Shown piece after piece: positions 1 to 6,122 of a stretch of DNA of 9,106 bases; positions within the stretch are counted from its first letter, which is position 1; each line of letters opens with the position of its first letter. The translations under genes were made by a program, and so were the position numbers. Below the pieces are notes generated by a model. The model worked only from the letters and a program-made list of their open reading frames with translations. It was not told the DNA's origin and made no database searches. Location: positions 1 to 9,106 of the forward strand of contig CAYSLC010000211.1 of assembly GCA_964431545.1 (NCBI GenBank). Direction: 5' to 3'. Origin of the DNA: CAYSLC01 sp964431545. GTDB lineage: Bacteria > Desulfobacterota > Desulfobacteria > Desulfobacterales > JAABSP01.

Positions 1-1
1 C

Positions 2-1045
2 GCCCTCAAAATGATGGGGGATATCCAGCAGTATTTCATCGAAAAGAACGTCCGGAATTTCTATTCGGTCTCCATCTCCGGGTATCACATCGCCGAGGCC
101 GGGGCCAACCCCATCTCCCAGCTCGCCTTCACCCTCTCCAACGGCTTCACCTACGTGGAATACTACCTCTCCCGGGGAATGGATCTCGACAAGTTCGGCC
201 CCAACCTCTCCTTCTTCTTCTCCAACGGCATGGACCCGGAGTACACGGTGATCGGCCGGGTCTCCCGGCGGATCTGGGCCCTGGCCATGCGGGAGAAGTA
301 CGGGGCCTCGGCCCGGTCCCAGATGCTCAAGTACCACATCCAGACCTCCGGGCGGTCGCTCCACAGCCAGGACATCCAGTTCAACGACATCCGGACCACC
401 CTCCAGGGGCTGTGCGCCATCTACGACAACTGCAACAGCCTCCACACCAACGCCTTTGACGAGGCGATCACCACCCCGAGCCAGGAGTCGGTGCGGCGGG
501 CCCTGGCCATCCAGCTCATCATCAACCGGGAGTGGGGGCTGGCCAAGAACGAAAATCCGATGCAGGGGGCCTTCATCGTGGAGGAGCTGACCGACCTGGT
601 GGAGGAGGCGGTCCTCATGGAGTTCGACAAGATCGCCGAGCGGGGCGGGGTCCTCGGGGCCATGGAGACGGGGTACCAGCGGTCCAAGATCCAGGAGGAG
701 TCGATCTACTACGAGACCCTGAAACACAACGGGAAGCTGCCCATCGTCGGGGTCAACACCTTCCGGGATCCGGACGCCGACGAGGAGGACCTCTTCGACG
801 ACGCCACCGCCGTGGAGCTGGCCCGGGCCACCCCCCAGGAGAAGGAGTCCCAGCTCAAACGGCTGGCCGATTTCCACAAGCGCAACGAAGACAAGGCCCC
901 CGAGGCCCTTGAGCGCCTCAAGCAGGTGGCCCTGGAAAACGGCAACATCTTCGCCGAACTGATGGAGACGGTCAAGACGTGCAGCCTGGGGCAGATCACC
1001 CGGGCATTGTACGACGTGGGGGGGAAGTATCGGCGGAATATGTAG
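2..1045 (+). CDS. icmF: Fused isobutyryl-CoA mutase (IcmF-type), C-terminal mutase domain, 5'-truncated by the window edge
   Basis: The product is the C-terminal part of a coenzyme B12-dependent acyl-CoA mutase, which rearranges the carbon skeleton of isobutyryl-CoA to butyryl-CoA and back. The reading frame is open to the left edge (Ala-Leu-Lys precede the first Met at 11), so the Met codons at 11 and 14 are internal. Counting from the Met at 11, the visible part carries SISGYH (residues 21-26), whose His26 matches the active-site histidine of methylmalonyl-CoA mutases, then AEAGANP, LSFFFSNGMDPEY, HIQTSGRSLH, DNCNSLHTNAFDEAITTP and the ending GGKYRRNM. The last features, and the absence of a B12-binding domain after the mutase barrel, fit IcmF, where that domain and the G-protein chaperone are N-terminal. 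The residues that separate isobutyryl-CoA from methylmalonyl-CoA mutases lie upstream and cannot be seen, so substrate is inferred from overall resemblance. It lies upstream of butyryl-CoA oxidation genes, which fits. Confidence 0.88.
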   Translation, partial: ALKMMGDIQQYFIEKNVRNFYSVSISGYHIAEAGANPISQLAFTLSNGFTYVEYYLSRGMDLDKFGPNLSFFFSNGMDPEYTVIGRVSRRIWALAMREKYGASARSQMLKYHIQTSGRSLHSQDIQFNDIRTTLQGLCAIYDNCNSLHTNAFDEAITTPSQESVRRALAIQLIINREWGLAKNENPMQGAFIVEELTDLVEEAVLMEFDKIAERGGVLGAMETGYQRSKIQEESIYYETLKHNGKLPIVGVNTFRDPDADEEDLFDDATAVELARATPQEKESQLKRLADFHKRNEDKAPEALERLKQVALENGNIFAELMETVKTCSLGQITRALYDVGGKYRRNM

Positions 1046-1064
1046 ACGAAGATGAAGAGGGGAT

Positions 1065-1093
1065 TTGACGTTCCCCTTCAATGTAATTACATT
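1065..1093 (+). promoter_or_regulatory. Probable sigma70-type promoter of the toxin-antitoxin pair
   Basis: TTGACG at 1065-1070 (5 of 6 matches to the -35 consensus) is followed after 17 bp by TACATT at 1088-1093 (4 of 6 matches to the -10 consensus). It lies 20 bp past the icmF stop and about 30 bp before the antitoxin start. The -10 element falls inside a perfect palindrome, as expected for an autoregulated toxin-antitoxin promoter. An alternative -10-like TATAAA at 1095-1100 is too far from this -35 (24 bp). This is prediction from sequence only. Confidence 0.5.
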
Positions 1094-1094
1094 G
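1079..1094. promoter_or_regulatory. Perfect 16-bp palindrome, likely MazE/MazEF operator
   Basis: CAATGTAATTACATTG is identical to its own reverse complement over all 16 bases. It covers the predicted -10 element and lies 28 bp upstream of the antitoxin ATG. AbrB-fold antitoxins such as MazE bind symmetric AT-rich sites at their own promoters, so autorepression by the adjacent antitoxin or its complex is the simplest reading. A role for another regulator cannot be excluded. Confidence 0.55.
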
Positions 1095-1121
1095 TATAAA
1101 CACTGGTTGAGGAAAGTCACG

Positions 1122-1379
1122 ATGAGAGCGAGGATTGTCAAAATAGGGAACTCCCAAGGAATCCGGCTGCCAAAGCCTTTGCTCGATCAGACGGGCATCA
1201 GCGGGGACGTCGATCTGGAGGTCGAAAAGGATCGGATCATCATTCGCCCGGTTTCCGATCCGAGGGCCGGCTGGGAAGAGGCATTCCGGGCCATGTCCGA
1301 AGCCGGAGACGATGAGATGATCGCGGCGGCCGGCGGCATCTCCCATTCATGGGATGAAGAGGAATGGGAATGGCGGTGA
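1122..1379 (+). CDS. mazE: MazE-type antitoxin with AbrB/SpoVT DNA-binding domain
   Basis: This is an 85-residue antitoxin predicted to neutralise the downstream ribonuclease and repress the shared promoter. Residues 1-46 form an AbrB/MazE swapped-hairpin domain, with the family pattern VKIGNSQGIRLPKPLL followed by an alternating beta segment ending IIIRPV. The C-terminal half is acidic and ends in a Trp/Glu-rich tail (SWDEEEWEWR), the kind of extended segment with which MazE occupies the MazF active site. I chose the ATG at 1122 because GAGGA (1109-1113) stands 8 nt before it and the AbrB domain starts there. The longer frame from TTG at 1065 would translate the promoter and operator. The gene overlaps the toxin start by 10 nt, the usual coupling. 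Arginine codons are mixed (AGA, AGG, CGC, CGG), unlike the CGG-dominated neighbours. Known for the family: antitoxin and autorepressor. The pairing is inferred from adjacency. Confidence 0.85.
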   Translation: MRARIVKIGNSQGIRLPKPLLDQTGISGDVDLEVEKDRIIIRPVSDPRAGWEEAFRAMSEAGDDEMIAAAGGISHSWDEEEWEWR

Positions 1380-1699
1380 ACCGATTCGAGGTCTACCTGG
1401 TCAATCTCGATCCGACCATCGGTTTCGAAATAAAGAAAACACGGCCCGCCCTGATCATCTCCCCCGATGAGATGAACCGCCATCTCAAGACGGTCATCGT
1501 CGCACCCATGACAACATCCGGGAAAATCTATCCAACGCGAGTCGTCTGTCAATTTCAAGGAAAAACGGGACGAATCGTTTTGGACCAATTGCGCACGATC
1601 GATAAATCCCGACTGGTGAAAAAACTGGGTCGAATCGACGCCGAAGCCCAGAAGAACGTCATCTCCGTGTTGCAGCGACTTTTCTCGTTTGGAATTTGA
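1370..1699 (+). CDS. mazF: MazF/PemK-family mRNA interferase toxin
   Basis: The 109-residue product belongs to the MazF/PemK/CcdB-fold endoribonucleases, which cut mRNA at short sequence motifs and stop growth when not held by the antitoxin. Visible family motifs are EVYLVNLDPTIGFEIKKTRP near the N-terminus, LIIS, and VIVAPMTT. With the start used here, Arg25 (in KTRP) and Thr48 (in APMTT) fall on the positions of the catalytic Arg and Thr of Bacillus MazF. An ATG also exists at 1364, but AAGAGG at 1357-1362 leaves only 1 nt before it and 7 nt before the ATG at 1370, so the latter is preferred. The start overlaps the antitoxin end by 10 nt. Six of nine arginines are CGA, a codon not seen among the arginines I checked in the downstream acyl-CoA dehydrogenase gene, which suggests acquisition by transfer. 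The frame is intact and the catalytic residues are present, so the toxin is probably active. Confidence 0.88.
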   Translation: MAVNRFEVYLVNLDPTIGFEIKKTRPALIISPDEMNRHLKTVIVAPMTTSGKIYPTRVVCQFQGKTGRIVLDQLRTIDKSRLVKKLGRIDAEAQKNVISVLQRLFSFGI

Positions 1700-1726
1700 A
1701 CGGCGTCATCAAGAAAGGAAATCAAC

Positions 1727-2902
<1,176 letters not shown>

Positions 2903-2918
2903 GCAAAAGGAGTCTTCC

Positions 2919-3770
2919 ATGGAGATCAAGACCATCGGCGTGATCGGCGCCGGGCAGATGGGGGGCGGCATCACCCAGGTGGCCGCCATGAGCGGCTATT
3001 CGGTGATCATGAACGACATCAAGGACGAATTCGTCCAGAAGGGGCTCGACACCATCACCAAGCTCCTCAACCGGGCCGTGGACAAGGGGAAGATGGACGG
3101 CGGGGAGAAGGACGCCGTCCTGGGGCGGATCCGGACCAGCGTGGATATCGGGGACATGGCCGCCGCCGACTTCGTGGTGGAGGCGGCCACCGAGCGGGAG
3201 GATCTCAAGTTCAAGGTCTTCGAGGACCTCGACGCCGTCTGCGGGCCGGCGGTGATCCTGGCCACCAACACCTCCTCCATCCCCATCGGCCGGATCGCGG
3301 CCCGGACCGGACGGCCCGGCAAGGTGATCGGCATGCACTTTATGAACCCCGTGCCGGTGATGAAGCTCGTGGAAGTCATCCGCGGCCTGGCCACCTCGGA
3401 CGAGACCTTCCAGGCCACCTGGGACCTCTCTGCGAAGCTCGGAAAGACGCCGGCCGAGGCCAACGACTACCCCGGATTCATCTCCAACCGGATCCTCATG
3501 CCCATGCTCAACGAGGCGATCTACTGCCTCTACCACGGCGTGGGCAAGCCCGAGGACATCGACACGGTGATGAAGCTCGGCATGAACCACCCCATGGGCC
3601 CTTTGACCCTGGCCGACCTCATCGGCCTCGACACCTGCCTGGCGGTCATGGAGACCCTCTATGACGGGTTCAAGGACTCCAAATACCGGCCCTGCCCCCT
3701 CCTGCGCAGGTACGTGGAGGCGGGGTGGCTCGGCCGGAAGTCGGGCCGGGGATTTTATACGTACCAGTAG
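2919..3770 (+). CDS. hbd: 3-hydroxybutyryl-CoA dehydrogenase
   Basis: The 283-residue enzyme is the stand-alone short form of 3-hydroxyacyl-CoA dehydrogenase and interconverts 3-hydroxybutyryl-CoA and acetoacetyl-CoA with NAD(P). The N-terminal Rossmann fold shows IGAGQMGGG (GxGxxG at 10-15) and an acidic Asp33 at the end of the second strand (VIMNDI). The catalytic set is complete: Ser119 in NTSS, His140 in GMHFMNPVPVM, Glu152 in LVEVI and Asn190 in GFISNR. Their spacing is identical to that of the characterised mammalian enzyme. The C-terminal helical dimerisation domain has MGPLTLADLIGLD and ends GRKSGRGFYTY, as in the family. AAAAGGAG precedes the ATG. The stop codon's last base forms part of the GGAGG that serves the next gene, so translation of the regulator is closely coupled. 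With the thiolase it performs the last two steps of butyryl-CoA oxidation, or the first two of synthesis. Confidence 0.93.
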   Translation: MEIKTIGVIGAGQMGGGITQVAAMSGYSVIMNDIKDEFVQKGLDTITKLLNRAVDKGKMDGGEKDAVLGRIRTSVDIGDMAAADFVVEAATEREDLKFKVFEDLDAVCGPAVILATNTSSIPIGRIAARTGRPGKVIGMHFMNPVPVMKLVEVIRGLATSDETFQATWDLSAKLGKTPAEANDYPGFISNRILMPMLNEAIYCLYHGVGKPEDIDTVMKLGMNHPMGPLTLADLIGLDTCLAVMETLYDGFKDSKYRPCPLLRRYVEAGWLGRKSGRGFYTYQ

Positions 3771-3779
3771 GAGGATCGG

Positions 3780-4328
3780 ATGCCAGCCAAATCGAGCAAA
3801 ATGGTGCCTGTGGGAAAGAAGATCAAGAAGATCCGGACCGACAAAAAGATGACGCTGGACCGGATCGCCAACGAGACCGGCTACGCCATCGACTACCTCA
3901 AGGAGGTGGAGGCGGGAAAGATCATGCCGCCGGTGGGGGTCCTGCTCCAGCTGGCCCGGGCACTGGAGATCGACTCCGGGTTCTTCCTCCGGGAGCAGGA
4001 GGCGAGCCTCAAAGACCGGGTCCGGCAGTACACCAAACGGACCGACAACTACGCCTACGAGACCCTCACCCCCGGGGCCGAGAACAAGCACCTCAAGGCG
4101 TTCCGGGTGACCATCGACCCCCGGCAGGACCATCAGGGGGTCGGCTACTGCCACGAGGGGGAGGAGTTCAACTACGTCCTGTCGGGGAAGATCGAGGTCA
4201 CCGTGGGGGACCACGTCAACATCCTCCATACCGGGGACTCCCTCCATTTCAACTCGTCGATCCGGCATCAACTGAAAAACATCGGGGAAGAGAAAGCGGA
4301 ACTGCTGGTGGTGATCTACGGACCCTAA
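3780..4328 (+). CDS. XRE-family regulator with C-terminal cupin domain
   Basis: The 182-residue protein has an N-terminal helix-turn-helix of the XRE/Cro type (about residues 11-66, VGKKIKKIRTDKKMTLDRIA, then YLKEVEAGKIMPPVGVLLQLARAL) and a C-terminal cupin barrel (about 103-181). Cupin motif 1 is present in reduced form as CHEGEEFNYVLSGKIEV (His125, Glu128, Glu129), and motif 2 as GDSLHFNSSIRHQLKN (His156, His163), so metal or small-ligand binding is possible. Proteins of this build are one-component regulators that sense a metabolite through the cupin domain. Its location inside the operon, 9 nt after hbd and 13 nt before the acyl-CoA dehydrogenase, suggests it controls this acyl-CoA cluster and answers to a pathway intermediate. 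The ligand and direction of control are not readable. GGAGG at 3770-3774 overlaps the upstream stop and sets the start at 3780. Confidence 0.85.
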   Translation: MPAKSSKMVPVGKKIKKIRTDKKMTLDRIANETGYAIDYLKEVEAGKIMPPVGVLLQLARALEIDSGFFLREQEASLKDRVRQYTKRTDNYAYETLTPGAENKHLKAFRVTIDPRQDHQGVGYCHEGEEFNYVLSGKIEVTVGDHVNILHTGDSLHFNSSIRHQLKNIGEEKAELLVVIYGP

Positions 4329-4341
4329 CGAGGAGCGATCT

Positions 4342-5496
4342 ATGTTTTTCAAACTGACGGACGAACAGCTCATGATCCAGAGCATGGTTCGGGAGTTCTC
4401 CCGGAAGGTGATCGCGGCCACGGCCGCCGAGCGGGACAAGACCAAGGAATTTCCCGCGGACAACCTCCGGCAGATGGGGGAACTCGGGCTGATGGGGATG
4501 ATGGTCCCGACGGCGTACGGCGGCGAGGGGGCCGACACCGTCAGCTATGTCCTGGCCCTGTCCGAGATCGCCTACTCGTGTGCGTCCACCGCCGTGGTGA
4601 TGTCGGTCCACAACTCCATCGTCTGCGAGAGCATCAACCGGTTCGGCAGCGAGGCCCAGAAGGAAGCCCTCTTTCCGCGGTTGACCTCGGCGGAGATCAT
4701 CGGCGCCTTCGCCCTCACCGAGCCCCACGCCGGCTCCGATCCGGCGGCCCAGACGACCACGGCCGTCCGGGAGGGGGACGAATACATCATCAACGGCACC
4801 AAGCGGTTCATCACCACCGGCAGGAACTGCGGTCTGGTGATCGTCACCGCCAAGACGGACGAGTCCCGGGGACACAAGGGGATCAGCGCCTTTTTGGTGG
4901 AGAAGGGGACCCCCGGCCTCAAGGTCGGCCACGAGGAGGAGAAGCTGGGGCTCCGGGCCTCGGACACCACGGACCTCATCTTCGAGGACTGCCGGGTGCC
5001 GGCCGGAAACCTCCTGGGCAAGGAGGGGGACGGCTTCAAGATCGCCATGACGGGGCTCGACGGCGGCCGCATCGGCATCGCGGCCCAGTCGGTGGGGGTG
5101 GCCCGGGCCGCCCTGGACGCGGCGGTGAAGTACGCCAAGGGGCGGGACCAGTTCGGCCAGAAGATCTCCAAGTACCAGGGGCTGCGGTGGATGGTGGCGG
5201 AGATGGCCACGGAGATCGAGGCGGCCCGCCAGCTCATGTTCTCCGCCGCCGCCATGAAGGACCGGGGGGAGAAGTACACCATGCAGGCCTCCATGGCCAA
5301 GCTCTTCTCCTCGGAGATGGTCAACCGGATCACGGGCAAGGCGCTCCAAATGCACGGCGGGTACGGGTTCACCACCGACTACCCCGCCGAGCGGTTCTAT
5401 CGGGACGCCCGGGTCTTCACCATCTACGAGGGGACCTCGGAGATCCAGAAGATCGTCATCTCCAACAACATCTTCAAGGACAAGCGGAAGCCGTAA
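4342..5496 (+). CDS. Short-chain (butyryl-type) acyl-CoA dehydrogenase
   Basis: The 384-residue flavoprotein has the standard three-part fold: N-terminal helical domain (1-120), central beta domain (121-230), and C-terminal helical domain. It oxidises an acyl-CoA to the 2,3-enoyl-CoA and passes electrons to ETF. Visible signatures are FALTEPHAGSD (123-133) and RFITTG (155-160) for FAD, RDQFGQ (268-273), MHGGYGF (337-343), YRDAR, and the catalytic base Glu363 in IYEGTSEIQ. The base at this position, with LDGGRIGIA instead of a Glu in the preceding helix, places it with short-chain/butyryl-CoA dehydrogenases rather than isovaleryl-CoA dehydrogenase. Butyryl-CoA is the likely substrate given hbd, the thiolase and the butyryl-CoA-forming mutase upstream. 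Isobutyryl- or 2-methylbutyryl-CoA remain possible. GAGGAG (4330-4335) lies 6 nt before the ATG. No ETF genes are seen here. Confidence 0.92.
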   Translation: MFFKLTDEQLMIQSMVREFSRKVIAATAAERDKTKEFPADNLRQMGELGLMGMMVPTAYGGEGADTVSYVLALSEIAYSCASTAVVMSVHNSIVCESINRFGSEAQKEALFPRLTSAEIIGAFALTEPHAGSDPAAQTTTAVREGDEYIINGTKRFITTGRNCGLVIVTAKTDESRGHKGISAFLVEKGTPGLKVGHEEEKLGLRASDTTDLIFEDCRVPAGNLLGKEGDGFKIAMTGLDGGRIGIAAQSVGVARAALDAAVKYAKGRDQFGQKISKYQGLRWMVAEMATEIEAARQLMFSAAAMKDRGEKYTMQASMAKLFSSEMVNRITGKALQMHGGYGFTTDYPAERFYRDARVFTIYEGTSEIQKIVISNNIFKDKRKP

Positions 5497-5522
5497 CGAC
5501 GTACAAAGACCAGCGGAAGTCG
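5479..5522 (+). repeat. Imperfect short direct repeat over the 3' end of the acyl-CoA dehydrogenase gene
   Basis: GACAAGCGGAAGCCG (5479-5493), which encodes the end of the protein, recurs after the stop codon as GACCAGCGGAAGTCG (5508-5522), with 13 of 15 bases identical and an offset of 29 bp. Extending left, TTCAAG resembles TACAAA. In translation the end FKDKRKP compares with YKDQRKS in the downstream copy. It looks like a small local duplication or the relic of a second gene end, but it is short enough to be chance. Confidence 0.35.
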
Positions 5523-5548
5523 CGGCAAAACCCACGGGAGGGGGGAGG

Positions 5549-5881
5549 ATGAACCGCTGTCAAACCTGCGGCGCGTGCTGCGCCAAGTTCCGGGTGACAT
5601 TCCCCAGGGAGGAGCTGGACGACGTGGCGGGGGGCGTCGTCCCCGCCGAATACGCGGTGATCCTCGACGATGCCTGGTGCGCCATGAAGGGGAGCCTGGG
5701 GTTCAGCCCCCGGTGCGCGGCCCTAATGGGAAAGATCGGGGAGGGGGTCTCCTGCGCGATCTACGAAAACCGTCCGTCGGCCTGCCGGGATCTCCACGCC
5801 TCCTGGGAGAAGGATTTCCGGTGCCCCCTGTGCGACCGGGCCCGGGCCAGTTACGGGATGCAGCCCTTCGAAATCTTCTGA
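5549..5881 (+). CDS. YkgJ-family cysteine cluster protein
   Basis: The 110-residue protein belongs to the YkgJ family of putative zinc- or iron-chelating proteins. It starts with the signature CQTCGACC (Cys4, Cys7, Cys10, Cys11) and continues with Cys44, Cys56, Cys69 and Cys79. The last two sit in the family pattern CAIYENRPSACRDL. A further CPLC pair (Cys92, Cys95) near the C-terminus brings the total to ten cysteines in 110 residues. There is no signal peptide or membrane segment, so it is probably cytosolic. The biochemical role of the family is not established; metal or Fe-S cluster binding is inferred from the cysteines. A run of GGGAGGGGGGAGG lies directly upstream of the ATG. It follows the dehydrogenase by 52 nt on the same strand and may be co-transcribed, without any obvious functional link. 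It ends 7 bp from the convergent ywbE stop. Confidence 0.82.
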   Translation: MNRCQTCGACCAKFRVTFPREELDDVAGGVVPAEYAVILDDAWCAMKGSLGFSPRCAALMGKIGEGVSCAIYENRPSACRDLHASWEKDFRCPLCDRARASYGMQPFEIF

Positions 5882-5888
5882 TCGCCTT

Positions 5889-6086
5889 CTACTTGCCGAC
5901 GATCTCCTTGACCCGTCCCACCAATCCGCTCTCCAGCAGGACCTTGATCCCGTGGGGGTGGGTGGCGGATCGGGTCAGCACCCGTTTGACCACCCCCTCG
6001 GTCATTTTCCCGGACCGCTGGTCTTCCTTGCGCACCACCCGGACCCGAAGGCCGGGGACGATCGGTTCCCGACGGGTGCCGTTCAC
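5889..6086 (-). CDS. ywbE: YwbE family protein (DUF2196)
   Basis: This small basic protein matches the YwbE family of unknown function. It shows the conserved sequence EDQRSGKMTEGVVKRVLT followed by HPHGIKV and a LVGRVKEI ending, probably a small beta-barrel. I favour GTG at 6086 as start (65 residues, beginning NGTRREPIVPG), because a strong GGAGG lies 7 nt before it and family members begin near this point. The alternative ATG at 6110 gives 73 residues with a Gly/Asn-rich extension (MADNGGNG) that is encoded by the Shine-Dalgarno region itself, and it has no clear ribosome binding site. The gene follows the DUF294 gene by 36 nt (12 nt for the longer form) on the same strand and is likely co-transcribed. 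Family membership is clear; the function is not known. Confidence 0.8.
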   Translation of the reverse strand: MNGTRREPIVPGLRVRVVRKEDQRSGKMTEGVVKRVLTRSATHPHGIKVLLESGLVGRVKEIVGK

Positions 6087-6122
6087 GCCATTTCCTCCGT
6101 TGTCCGCCATGAACGGACCGGG

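Noticed and set aside
1058..1077. Small inverted repeat AGGGGA / TCCCCT after icmF as a terminator
   Set aside because: The stem is only 6 bp with an 8-nt loop and no T run follows. It overlaps the predicted -35 element, so termination is not supported.
1065..1121. N-terminal extension of the antitoxin from TTG at 1065
   Set aside because: It would translate the -35, -10 and palindrome, has no ribosome binding site, and adds 19 residues before the recognisable AbrB domain.
1046..1726. Direct repeats marking the ends of the toxin-antitoxin insertion
   Set aside because: I looked for target-site duplications and att-like repeats at both ends and found no match longer than chance would give.
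5882..5888. Bidirectional terminator between the convergent YkgJ-like and ywbE genes
   Set aside because: The gap is 7 bp, and I see no stable stem with a T tract in it or in the adjacent gene ends.
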